Positions 1 to 7,161 are shown, counted from the first letter of the stretch. The stretch: 8,283 nt of DNA from an uncultured Chitinophagaceae bacterium (GCA_946885665.1 CAMPGT010000175.1:1-8283), one strand, 5' to 3'. Numbers and translations: made by a program. The notes: a model not told the origin generated them from the letters alone.

Positions 1-314
1 GGTCCGCCTGGACATTGCGTGCCAACGAACCGGTATTCAACCGCAAGCAGGTAGTGCGAATAAGGGGTCTTGTAAAAAATATGGCCGAACTGTTCGTCGA
101 ACGTTTTGTAATGATCATATGAAACCACCAGCTTTCCGTCCCTCACGCGAAAGGTCTTTCCATAGTTCTTCCCTACTTTATGCTTGGAGATCTTGACCGT
201 CCATCCCTTCAGATTTTTACCATTGAACAACTGCTTCCAATGGCGGCCGTCCTGCGCCGCTGCCGGCAAGCCAAAGCATACGAGCACAAACAACACAATG
301 TTCACTTTTTTCAT
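1..314 (-). CDS. 3-keto-disaccharide hydrolase (DUF1080) domain protein, 5' part only
   Basis: The reading frame starts at the ATG at 312-314 and runs without a stop off the left edge, giving about 104 residues. Residues 1-20 are a signal peptide (MKKVNIVLFVLVCFGLPAAA), with likely cleavage before Gln21, so the product is exported to the periplasm or cell surface. The mature start holds the opening motif of the DUF1080 / 3-keto-disaccharide hydrolase family, QLFNGKNLKGW at about 28-38. This is followed by a FRVRDGKLVVSY strand pair and an aromatic-rich stretch ending in EYRFVGTQCPGG. Family members are beta-jelly-roll proteins that act on oxidised (3-keto) sugars or glycosides; the substrate here cannot be read. 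The start lies 33 bases after the stop of the lamin-tail gene on the same strand, and I see no convincing promoter in that gap, so co-transcription is likely. The C-terminal half and catalytic region are outside the window. Confidence 0.88.
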   Translation of the reverse strand, partial: MKKVNIVLFVLVCFGLPAAAQDGRHWKQLFNGKNLKGWTVKISKHKVGKNYGKTFRVRDGKLVVSYDHYKTFDEQFGHIFYKTPYSHYLLAVEYRFVGTQCPGG

Positions 315-347
315 CTGAGGAAGGTAACGATTTGGCGCGATAAGCAT

Positions 348-1865
348 TTATTGTTTCACAAACCTGTACACTTTCCGGGATCCTGAACGTGAGTCATCGA
401 CAGCGAGAAGATACAAACCGGCAGGCAGCGCTGCGCAGTCCACAGGAAGTACATTTAAGCCTGACTGAAGCCTGGTCGTGAACTGCTTCACGACTGTGCC
501 CGAAGAATTATAAATGGCAATTACAGCAGCCGTATTCGTCAGTGATGATGTTTTTATAAACACCTTGTCCCGGATAGGATTGGGCCAGAGAAGAGAATTG
601 TCGGGGAGCGCATCGTTTATCTTTATCGCTTTGGAATAAGAAACAATACCCTTGTCATCAATAATTTTCAATCTGTAAAATTCATGCTTCAGCAATGGCG
701 GATCGACCTGGAAGGTATGAACCGCTGCACTCGAAAAATTCTCTATATCTGCGATGTACGCATACTGGTTGCCGTTGCCTGCTTCGAGGGTCATTTTTTG
801 AATATGCTGCACCCCCTCTATCCGTGTGGAAAAAGAATATTTTCCCCCGGGCGCTCCCTCGTAATAAAAATAAAGTATCCGGTAAGGAAGAACGACGCCA
901 TAACAGTTGAAAATAAAGAAATCAAAATTCTGGAGATTGCAGCCGGCTGCAGAGCCAACGGTTATCTTGTAACGGCCGTAGGCAAGGTTGTCGATGTCGA
1001 TGGATGATGCGGTCGCGTCTACACCATATGTGTATTCGTCGAGATCATTATATACACTGTTGCTGTCTTTATCATACGCCAGCGTGTAACTCATCGGAAA
1101 AAGCGAGGCTGCATCGGGCGCACTCACCGCAATGGAAATACTTCCCGTGCTGCCGTTACATTCCGACGCGCTCAATGTTGTAAAATTGTAACTCGCGGAA
1201 GAAGTGCTGCCGGTTTTATTCGAAGCATCGGCACTGATATCGGTTGTTTTCACCCAGCCGCAATCGCCATCAACCTTTCTCGCAAAACTATTATCAATGC
1301 CCGTTGAATTTTCAATGGACTCGTAAGAAATACTCATCAGATCGAGGTCGAAAGTTTTTGATGCGCAGGCACCGCTGAGCGACGCTGTTGTAATGGAAAC
1401 CGAACTGCTCGGTATTGCCTGGCGCGAAACGGCATCAACAACGTTCAGATCGGGATCGAGCAATATTATTTTCTCGTTGGCCGAGCCGCCGTTTTTCAGG
1501 AAACCATCGCCTGTTGTGGGAACGGGCTTATCGGTACAATTGCAGGTTTCCCAATTCAGATCAACCTGTATGGCGCTGTCTATATTACCGCAATCCTGCA
1601 ACAGCACATCCTGACCCGACAAAACATAGAACTTTCCGGGAAGAATAACAGTGTTGGGCGGAATGGTTACTGCATATTGTCCATTAGTAACAATGTAACA
1701 ACCGATATCCATCGGCCCCGGACCAAAGTTCATCAATTCAATAAATTCGCTGGTAACATTACACCCGGACCACGACATGAACTCATTTACCACTACCCTG
1801 CCCTGCCCAAAACAACACATTTTGATGGACAGGATAATTGAAAGAAGGAGTACCTTCCTTTTAAT
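348..1865 (-). CDS. Secreted lamin-tail-domain protein with T9SS type A sorting domain; non-ATG start likely
   Basis: This is a predicted T9SS cargo protein of 505 residues if counted from an ATT codon at 1863-1865. The first ATG (1818-1820) would give 490 residues but cuts through an obvious signal peptide: KRKVLLLSIILSIKMCCFG, then Gln21. No ATG, GTG or TTG exists in frame between that ATG and the upstream stop at about 1941. Domains in order: a lamin tail domain at about 22-210 (opening VVVNEF, then EFIELMNFGPGPMDIGCY, closing in a DGDCGW segment); a SprB-like repeat at about 228-322 with its two Cys and a LAYGRYKITV core; a beta-sandwich opening VVLPYRI at 324-419; and a type A C-terminal signal at 420-505 (LPDNSLLWPNPIRDKVFIK, then a GLYLL turn). 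Extracellular lamin tail domains often occur in secreted nucleases and adhesins, but no catalytic domain is present here. The role is unknown, probably surface adhesion or binding. Confidence 0.9.
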   Translation of the reverse strand: MKRKVLLLSIILSIKMCCFGQGRVVVNEFMSWSGCNVTSEFIELMNFGPGPMDIGCYIVTNGQYAVTIPPNTVILPGKFYVLSGQDVLLQDCGNIDSAIQVDLNWETCNCTDKPVPTTGDGFLKNGGSANEKIILLDPDLNVVDAVSRQAIPSSSVSITTASLSGACASKTFDLDLMSISYESIENSTGIDNSFARKVDGDCGWVKTTDISADASNKTGSTSSASYNFTTLSASECNGSTGSISIAVSAPDAASLFPMSYTLAYDKDSNSVYNDLDEYTYGVDATASSIDIDNLAYGRYKITVGSAAGCNLQNFDFFIFNCYGVVLPYRILYFYYEGAPGGKYSFSTRIEGVQHIQKMTLEAGNGNQYAYIADIENFSSAAVHTFQVDPPLLKHEFYRLKIIDDKGIVSYSKAIKINDALPDNSLLWPNPIRDKVFIKTSSLTNTAAVIAIYNSSGTVVKQFTTRLQSGLNVLPVDCAALPAGLYLLAVDDSRSGSRKVYRFVKQ

Positions 1866-1987
1866 ATGAAAAGTCAGGGTTTTCAGGATACGGAAATTAT
1901 AAGTCGAAGATAAGATTAATACTTTCGTATTAGGTGTTTACTCCAAACCGATTTAACCGGCACTGCATCACATCATCAAAAATACAT

Positions 1988-1996
1988 GCAAACATT
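1988..1996 (-). promoter_or_regulatory. Candidate -7 element for the lamin-tail gene
   Basis: Read on the minus strand the bases are AATGTTTGC, which fits the Bacteroidota consensus TAnnTTTGC except for the first T. About 20 bases upstream lies GTTTACTT, which could serve as a poor -33 element and is also one arm of the inverted repeat. A transcript from here would carry a leader of more than 100 bases. This is a motif match only; AT-rich DNA gives such matches often. Confidence 0.22.
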
Positions 1997-2009
1997 GACA
2001 AATTACATA

Positions 2010-2039
2010 GAAGTAAACCATTATGCAATCGTTTACTTC
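2010..2039. repeat. Perfect 9-bp inverted repeat, possible operator
   Basis: GAAGTAAAC at 2010-2018 is the exact reverse complement of GTTTACTTC at 2031-2039, with 12 bases between. No run of T follows on either strand, and the site lies between divergent genes, so a terminator is unlikely. Placement between two promoters suits a dimeric regulator binding site. A further GTTTACT sits at 1936-1942. No regulator gene is present in the window to pair with it. Confidence 0.5.
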
Positions 2040-2093
2040 GCACGGAAATATACTATTCATACTAACGAAAATGCACATCCGAATCCTCTTTCT

Positions 2094-2101
2094 TATTTTT
2101 G
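2094..2101 (+). promoter_or_regulatory. Candidate -7 element for the kelch/Ig gene
   Basis: TATTTTTG matches TAnnTTTG at every specified base. No TTTG-like -33 element is visible at the usual distance, and the implied leader to the ATG at 2230 would be about 120 bases. The motif lies in a T-rich stretch where chance matches are likely. Confidence 0.25.
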
Positions 2102-2189
2102 TTATTAATATCCGGCTGATCAATCCGCTGAAAAACACCGGTCATTATTAAAATTCTTTCTCCCATTTTCGGAAAACCTCGTATTGGCG

Positions 2190-2199
2190 TATCCTTTGC
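2190..2199 (+). promoter_or_regulatory. Alternative candidate -7 element close to the kelch/Ig start
   Basis: The sequence TATCCTTTGC resembles TAnnTTTGC but has one extra base between TA and TTTGC. TTTTCGG lies about 18 bases upstream, at 2166-2172. Transcription would begin near 2206, downstream of the ATG at 2200 and about 25 bases before the ATG at 2230. That agrees with choosing 2230 as the translation start. Weak, motif-based evidence. Confidence 0.25.
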
Positions 2200-2229
2200 A
2201 TGGACTGTATTCATGTGAACAAACCCCTT

Positions 2230-4809
2230 ATGAAGCATTTTCATTATGCCTTGCTGCTATTTTTATTGTTCGTTTCACAAATTGCTGCTGCTCAGAACCA
2301 ATGGGCCTGGATGAACGGCGAGCAGTCTGCAAACATCAACGGATCTTACGGTAACCGGGGCATCGCTGCGCCCACGAACAATCCCGGCAGCCGCACCGGC
2401 GCCACCAGTTGGACCGACGATAACGGGATGTTCTGGCTGTTTGGCGGCCGCGGCAACGGCGAATCAACTTCCGGATTATTAAACGACTTATGGCGCTATG
2501 ATCCCACGAGCCATCAATGGACCTGGGTAGACGGCTCAAAAGAAGCCGGTGCTACCGGCACCTACGGATTCAGGGGACTTCCCCTGCCTTCCAATTATCC
2601 GGGGGCGCGCGAAAATTCGGTTTCATGGACAGATAACAGCGGAAACCTGTGGCTGTTCGGTGGCAATGGCTACGCTTCCAATGGCAATTCCCCGGGATTG
2701 CTGAACGACCTGTGGCGCTACAACCCATCTACGCGTCAATGGACGTGGATAAGCGGCAGCAGTCAACTGAACAGCCAGGGCAATTACGGCAGAAAGGGCC
2801 GCACCTCATTAACAAGTGTTCCCGGGGGCCGCTCGATGGCAGCCGCATGGAAAGACGCACAGGGCAACCTGTGGCTGTTTGGTGGTAACGGCTATGCTTC
2901 CGATAACGACCGGGGCGACCTGAACGACCTCTGGGTGTTCTCCCTCGCCTTTAACGTCTGGACATGGATGCACGGTGAAGACGAAGAGGATGACAATGGC
3001 CGCTATGGCAGGAAGGAAGACTTTAATAACCGGAACACGCCGCCAGGAAGACGTGGCAGCACAGCCTGGACGGATAGGAACGGCAACTTCTGGCTGTTTG
3101 GCGGGCGAAACCGGTCGGGCCTATTCAGTGATTTGTGGAAGTTTGATGTTGGTGATAACCAGTGGGCCTGGATGAGCGGCAGCGACGAATACAACGAGGA
3201 ACCACGGCCCACTCAACAGGGTGTTCCTGATGTGAACGGCAACCCCGGCGCCCGGTTTCTCGCCTCCGGCTGGATAGACGGCCAGGGCAGCCTCTGGCTG
3301 TTCGGCGGAAAGGGCTATGGCGGCGACCTCGGACAGCAGCCTTTAAACAGCTTGTGGAAGTATTCTTTAACCAACGGCGACTGGACCTTTGTAAAGGGAC
3401 AGACTGCAATAAGTCCGGCTGCCGTATATGGAACAAAAGGCGAGTCGGCGGCAGGCAATCGCCCGGGCGGTACGGCAAATGCCGCGAGCTGGATCGACAA
3501 GCAGGGTAACCTGTGGATGTTTGGTGGTGAGGCAACCACAGGCAACCTTAACCAAACATGGGAATTTATGCTGATGTGCAGCGAAGAAATTTCAGGGACC
3601 ATCGCTCCGGCCAGCGCTGCCGTTTGCAACGGCGGGTCGCAGAAACTAATCGCCACCGGCGGTAGCTCTTACGAATGGCAGCTTGATGGTGAAACCATTC
3701 CCGGTCAAACTTCTTCCTCCATTACTGTTACCAAGCCGGGCACCTACAGCGTGATCATCAAAAACGGCAATTGCAGCGCACCTGCATCCAATACGGCTGT
3801 GATTACGGAAGGAACGCTCCCTACCGGCACAATTTCTCCTGCAACAGCCGCCATTTGCGAAGGCGGCTCACAGGTGCTGAAAGCCACCGGCGGCACTTCA
3901 TACGAATGGCGCCGCGACGGTGTGAGGATCAATGGTGAAACCGACTCCACCATTACAGTTAACCAGGCAGGCACTTACAGTGTAATTATAAAAAAAGGCA
4001 GTTGCAGCGGGCCCGCTTCCAACAGCACTGTCGTTACGCTTACCACCGTTCCCAGCGGAACGATCTCGCCCGAAACCGCCTCTCTCTGTACAGGAGGTTC
4101 GCAGGTGCTTACCGCAACAGGCGGCACCTCGTATGAGTGGCAGCGCGACGGCCAAACCATAAATGGGGAAACGGGCGCCACGCTTACGGTAACAGCACCG
4201 GGCACATACAGCGTCATCATAAAAAATGGCAGTTGTACCGGGCCGGCATCCAATAAGGCCACTGTTATGCTCGATGCCGCAACCGGTACGCGGTATGCAG
4301 ATGTAACGGTTGCAGCCGGCGAACCCGCTACATTAACAGCAAGAGCGATCGGTGAAACCTATGAATGGACGCCTGCAACCGGTTTGAACGATCCCGCATC
4401 GCCCACGCCAACCGTAACAGCAAACACGGAAACGCAATACCTCGTCAACATCACTCCTGCCGAAGGATGTATGGTGACCGATACGGTGCTCGTGAAGATT
4501 GCCGGCGAAGAGGTGCCGGGACCGGAACCGGTGAAGAAAAAGATTTTCGTACCCACTGCCTTCACACCCAATGGCAACAATGTAAACGACAGGTTGCGGC
4601 CATTGGGACAACTGGCAACTATCGATTTTTTCCGCGTATATAACAGGTGGGGAAACCTGATGTTCCAAACCAATGTTCTGGGCGAAGGTTGGAACGGCCA
4701 GCACAAAGGCGTTACCCAGCCTGCCGATACTTACACGTGGATACTTTCAGGCAAAACCACCGATGGCGAACAGGTGAAACTATCAGGAAAAACATTTTTG
4801 ATCCGATGA
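2230..4809 (+). CDS. Secreted kelch-propeller/Ig-like surface protein with T9SS type B (CHU_C) sorting domain
   Basis: This is a predicted cell-surface protein of 859 residues. I start it at the ATG at 2230 because a clean signal peptide begins there (MKHFHYALLLFLLFVSQIAAA, then Gln22); the in-frame ATG at 2200 would only add ten polar residues. Six kelch-like repeats of 68-74 residues begin at Trp25, 97, 171, 244, 312 and 385. Each has a W-[TA]-[WF] opening, most a YG turn, then PG, a W-x-D line, WLFGG or WMFGG, and usually a DLW or SLW strand. Together they suggest a six-bladed beta-propeller. Three 77-residue Ig-like modules follow from 455, 532 and 609, each with two Cys and a GTYSVIIK strand. 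A PKD-like module covers about 684-757. The gliding-motility-associated C-terminal domain is at about 769-859 (IFVPTAFTPNGNNVNDRLRP, VYNRWGNLMF). This tail marks type B T9SS cargo that is usually anchored with a PorP/SprF protein, and such a gene follows directly. Likely an adhesin or binding protein; the ligand is unknown. Confidence 0.93.
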   Translation: MKHFHYALLLFLLFVSQIAAAQNQWAWMNGEQSANINGSYGNRGIAAPTNNPGSRTGATSWTDDNGMFWLFGGRGNGESTSGLLNDLWRYDPTSHQWTWVDGSKEAGATGTYGFRGLPLPSNYPGARENSVSWTDNSGNLWLFGGNGYASNGNSPGLLNDLWRYNPSTRQWTWISGSSQLNSQGNYGRKGRTSLTSVPGGRSMAAAWKDAQGNLWLFGGNGYASDNDRGDLNDLWVFSLAFNVWTWMHGEDEEDDNGRYGRKEDFNNRNTPPGRRGSTAWTDRNGNFWLFGGRNRSGLFSDLWKFDVGDNQWAWMSGSDEYNEEPRPTQQGVPDVNGNPGARFLASGWIDGQGSLWLFGGKGYGGDLGQQPLNSLWKYSLTNGDWTFVKGQTAISPAAVYGTKGESAAGNRPGGTANAASWIDKQGNLWMFGGEATTGNLNQTWEFMLMCSEEISGTIAPASAAVCNGGSQKLIATGGSSYEWQLDGETIPGQTSSSITVTKPGTYSVIIKNGNCSAPASNTAVITEGTLPTGTISPATAAICEGGSQVLKATGGTSYEWRRDGVRINGETDSTITVNQAGTYSVIIKKGSCSGPASNSTVVTLTTVPSGTISPETASLCTGGSQVLTATGGTSYEWQRDGQTINGETGATLTVTAPGTYSVIIKNGSCTGPASNKATVMLDAATGTRYADVTVAAGEPATLTARAIGETYEWTPATGLNDPASPTPTVTANTETQYLVNITPAEGCMVTDTVLVKIAGEEVPGPEPVKKKIFVPTAFTPNGNNVNDRLRPLGQLATIDFFRVYNRWGNLMFQTNVLGEGWNGQHKGVTQPADTYTWILSGKTTDGEQVKLSGKTFLIR
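2302..3579 (+). repeat. Six coding kelch-like repeats
   Basis: Repeats start at nucleotides 2302, 2518, 2740, 2959, 3163 and 3382, with spacings of 222, 204 or so up to 222 bases (68-74 codons). Blades 2 and 3 are the most alike and share NLWLFGGNGYAS. Blade 4 is the shortest at 68 codons, and blade 6 lacks the usual DLW and ends in TWEF. The units are longer than classical kelch motifs of about 45-55 residues, as in the long-kelch proteins common in Bacteroidota. Confidence 0.85.
3592..4278 (+). repeat. Three tandem 231-bp coding repeats (Ig-like modules)
   Basis: Modules start at 3592, 3823 and 4054, exactly 231 bases (77 codons) apart. Each has the pattern GTI-x-P, a Cys, GGSQ, ATGG, SYEW, a short loop, GTYSVIIK, a second Cys and PASN. 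The protein is strongly conserved, while the DNA differs largely at third codon positions. In the eight-codon TGGTSYEW segment, modules 2 and 3 differ at five bases, all silent. Confidence 0.9.
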
Positions 4810-4841
4810 TTGCAACGTGCCCGCGAATAAAAAATGAGCTG

Positions 4842-5837
4842 ATGAAGACGACAATGATTCTTTTTGCAGGTTGCCTGCTTGGCTATTTTGCCAAAGCGCA
4901 GACGCATCATTTTTCGCAGTTTTATTCAACGCCGCTTCTCATTAACCCGGCAGCAACAGGATTAACGGCCGGGCCCTACCGCGTGGCGGCCAATTACAGG
5001 AGTCAGTGGAGCGCCGGCGGCTCACCATATACCACCTTTACGTTTTCGGGCGACGCACATGCGCTCACCAGCAAAATTGCAGAAGGAAATACCCTGGGAC
5101 TCGGCTTCGCATTTGTGAACGACAAAACAATGGACGGCGCCGTGCAAACAAACAATTTTGCCGTGAGCGCGGGCTACCATATTGCGCTCGACCAGGACGA
5201 AATTCAAACAATTGGCCTCGGCTTCCAGGGCACCTACAATGAAAGACGCATCGACTTCAGCAGGCTCGAGTTTGAGAGTCAGTTTGGCAACGGCGTGTTC
5301 GATCCGTCACTGCCCATCGGCGAAGAACTTCAAAACGGGAAAAAACATTACCTCGATGTAAATGTGGGCGGCATGTATTCCTATACACTGGAAGACCGAT
5401 CGCTGTTCGCCGGCGTTGCGATGTATAACATTCTTAAAAAACAGGACAACTACCTCACCGAACAATTCAAAACGCCCCGCCTGTTTTCTGTAATCGCAGG
5501 TGGCGACATTGATGTTGGGTTCAACAACAGCTTTTATTTTTCCGGTAATTACAGGAAACAGGGCAACGACAACGAACTTACCCTCGGCATGGCCTACGGC
5601 TTCTTCCTCGACCAGGAAGGCTACAGCGTATTTAAACTCGGTTTGTGGCACCGCCTCAAGGATGCGCTCATTCCCTATGCGGGCCTTACTTATAAAGGAT
5701 GGCAGGTTGGCTGCAGTTTCGACTGCACCGTGTCGGGTGCAAAAACTACTTCGCAAATAAAGAACACCTTCGAGATCAGCGTTATGTATCTCGCACCGGA
5801 TCTAACGCAATTAAGGCGGTTGATCCCATGGTATTAA
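4842..5837 (+). CDS. Type IX secretion system outer-membrane protein, PorP/SprF family
   Basis: The product has 331 residues, the usual length for the PorP/SprF family. I chose the ATG at 4842 because it opens a signal peptide (MKTTMILFAGCLLGYFAKA, then Gln20). The in-frame ATG at 4806 overlaps the previous stop codon as ATGA, but would put twelve mostly polar residues ahead of it. The mature start THHFSQFYSTPLLINPAATG is the family hallmark, followed by RVAANYRSQW. The rest is made of alternating beta strands rich in aromatic residues and glycine, as expected for an outer-membrane barrel. PorP/SprF proteins are known to help secrete or anchor T9SS proteins with type B C-terminal domains, as SprF does for SprB. 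The gene follows its probable cargo gene by 32 bases, so the two very likely form one transcription unit. It is a paralogue-type partner; the core T9SS genes are not in this window. Confidence 0.93.
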   Translation: MKTTMILFAGCLLGYFAKAQTHHFSQFYSTPLLINPAATGLTAGPYRVAANYRSQWSAGGSPYTTFTFSGDAHALTSKIAEGNTLGLGFAFVNDKTMDGAVQTNNFAVSAGYHIALDQDEIQTIGLGFQGTYNERRIDFSRLEFESQFGNGVFDPSLPIGEELQNGKKHYLDVNVGGMYSYTLEDRSLFAGVAMYNILKKQDNYLTEQFKTPRLFSVIAGGDIDVGFNNSFYFSGNYRKQGNDNELTLGMAYGFFLDQEGYSVFKLGLWHRLKDALIPYAGLTYKGWQVGCSFDCTVSGAKTTSQIKNTFEISVMYLAPDLTQLRRLIPWY

Positions 5838-5849
5838 TGAAAAATAATG

Positions 5850-5858
5850 CAGCTTTGC
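5850..5858 (+). promoter_or_regulatory. Candidate -7 element for the MFS gene
   Basis: CAGCTTTGC matches TAnnTTTGC except for the first base and lies 16 bases before the ATG at 5875. I see no good -33 element at the expected distance. The MFS gene may instead be read through from the PorP/SprF gene, whose stop is 37 bases upstream. Confidence 0.22.
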
Positions 5859-5874
5859 CATCCATTTTTATTCT

Positions 5875-7143
5875 ATGCAAACATCAAGGAAAGCTGCCAT
5901 CGGTTTTATTTTTGTAACACTGCTCATAGATGTAATGGGTTGGGGGCTTATCATTCCCGTCATGGCCGACCTCATTGCAGAACTGAAAGGCATCCCTATT
6001 AACGAGGCAAGTACTTATGGCGCGCTGCTGCTATCGGTTTTTGCTGTTATGCAATTTTTGTTTTCACCGGTGATGGGAAACCTGAGCGATCGTTATGGCA
6101 GGAGGCCCATCCTGCTGCTTGCACTGTTTGGCTTTGGCATCGACTACATCATCCTTGCAGTGGCGCCCGCTTACAATTGGCTGTTTATCGGCCGCGTTAT
6201 CGCGGGCATTACGGGCGCCAGTTTCACCACTGCATCGGCGTACATCGCAGACGTCAGTAACGATGAGAACCGCGCAAAAAATTTCGGGTTGATCGGCGCC
6301 GCATTTGGGCTGGGATTTGTGCTGGGTCCGGCGCTCGGCGCCTTGCTGGCCACCTGGGGCATTCGCGCGCCTTTTTATGCAGCGGCCGCTTTGTGTCTTC
6401 TCAATTGCCTTTATGGATATTTCGTGCTTCCCGAATCACTCAGTAAAGAAAAGCGCCGGCGCTTTGACTGGAAGCGTGCAAATCCCTTCGGCTCGCTCAG
6501 GTTTCTGACAACGCATCCTGAAATCGGCGGGCTCGCATTTTGTTTCTTCCTTATTTATCTCGGTGCACAATCCGTGCAGGGCAACTGGAATTTCTTCACC
6601 ATTTACCGTTTCCACTGGAGTGAAGCCATGGTGGGCATTTCCCTCGCCGTGGTAGGCGTGCTGGTCGGTGGTGTGCAGGCGGGCCTCACAAGAGTGATCA
6701 ATCCGCGGATAGGCAATGAAAAAAGTATTTACCTGGGCCTCGGCCTTTATACGCTGGGCCTGGTATTGTTTGCATTTGCCACACAGGGATGGATGATGTT
6801 TGCATTTCTTATCCCTTATTGTTTAGGCGGTATCAGCGGTCCCTCATTGCAGTCGGTTATAGCCGGCCATGTGCCTTCGAACCAGCAGGGCGAACTGCAG
6901 GGTGCGCTCAGCAGCCTTATGAGCGTTACCACGATTATCGGACCGCTTATCATGAACGGTACATTCGCCTTCTTTACGTCAGACGCTGCGCCGTTTTACC
7001 TGCCCGGCATTCATTTCCTGATTGGCGCGGTGTGCATGCTGCTTAGCATTTACATTGCGTATCGCGTATTGAACCGCGAAAAAAGGGAACATCCTGAATT
7101 AATAAAAGTTATTGAAGGTAAAAGCGGAGATAACAGTAACTAA
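5875..7143 (+). CDS. MFS transporter, TCR/Tet family
   Basis: This inner-membrane transporter has 422 residues and about twelve hydrophobic segments, typical of a 12-helix drug:proton antiporter. The first helix carries LLIDVMGWGLIIPVM, the TetA-like opening with an Asp at residue 19. Motif A, GNLSDRYGRRP, is at 68-78 between helices 2 and 3. Arg107 in GRVIAG fits motif B, followed by AYIADV at 122-127. GAAFGLGFVLGPALGALL at 141-158 is motif C, the antiporter signature in helix 5. A polar, basic loop (SKEKRRRFDWKR) after helix 6 is the expected central cytoplasmic loop. The overall pattern places it with TCR/Tet proteins, but this family in Bacteroidota is broad and mostly uncharacterised, so tetracycline export should not be assumed. 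The start is the first ATG and directly precedes a short basic stretch and helix 1. It sits 37 bases after the PorP/SprF gene, with no obvious functional tie. Confidence 0.9.
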   Translation: MQTSRKAAIGFIFVTLLIDVMGWGLIIPVMADLIAELKGIPINEASTYGALLLSVFAVMQFLFSPVMGNLSDRYGRRPILLLALFGFGIDYIILAVAPAYNWLFIGRVIAGITGASFTTASAYIADVSNDENRAKNFGLIGAAFGLGFVLGPALGALLATWGIRAPFYAAAALCLLNCLYGYFVLPESLSKEKRRRFDWKRANPFGSLRFLTTHPEIGGLAFCFFLIYLGAQSVQGNWNFFTIYRFHWSEAMVGISLAVVGVLVGGVQAGLTRVINPRIGNEKSIYLGLGLYTLGLVLFAFATQGWMMFAFLIPYCLGGISGPSLQSVIAGHVPSNQQGELQGALSSLMSVTTIIGPLIMNGTFAFFTSDAAPFYLPGIHFLIGAVCMLLSIYIAYRVLNREKREHPELIKVIEGKSGDNSN

Positions 7144-7161
7144 CGTTCATGCCTAAGTGTA

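Larger units (their letters stand above)
1866..2229. other. AT-rich divergent intergenic region
   Basis: This stretch of about 360 bases separates the minus-strand lamin-tail gene from the plus-strand kelch/Ig gene, so promoters for both should lie here. It is clearly richer in A and T than the flanking genes. I see no credible coding frame: one 60-codon minus-strand frame overlapping its right part (2062-2244) shows no protein-like pattern. It contains a perfect 9-bp inverted repeat at 2010-2039 and another copy of GTTTACT at 1936-1942. It also contains several matches to the Bacteroidota -7 element (TAnnTTTG), listed separately or noted here: a 7-of-8 match TATCTTCG on the minus strand at 1905-1912, close to the non-ATG start. 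Confidence 0.7.

Noticed and set aside
684..1007. 107-codon plus-strand frame opposite the lamin-tail gene
   Set aside because: It is the complement of the SprB-like and beta-sandwich coding region and shows no domain pattern of its own.
2062..2244. 60-codon minus-strand frame in the divergent intergenic region
   Set aside because: It crosses the start of the kelch/Ig gene, covers likely promoter DNA and has no protein-like features.
3125..3535. 136-codon minus-strand open frame inside the kelch region
   Set aside because: It lies opposite a well-supported coding sequence, is very rich in Arg, Pro and Ser as expected of an antisense shadow, and shows no family motif.
5307..5756. 149-codon minus-strand open frame inside the PorP/SprF gene
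   Set aside because: It is antisense to a clear PorP/SprF coding region, has no start context or neighbour, and no recognisable domain.
5875..7143. Tetracycline resistance determinant
   Set aside because: The MFS motifs place it in the TCR/Tet group, but there is no TetR-type regulator or mobile context, and this group contains many housekeeping exporters.
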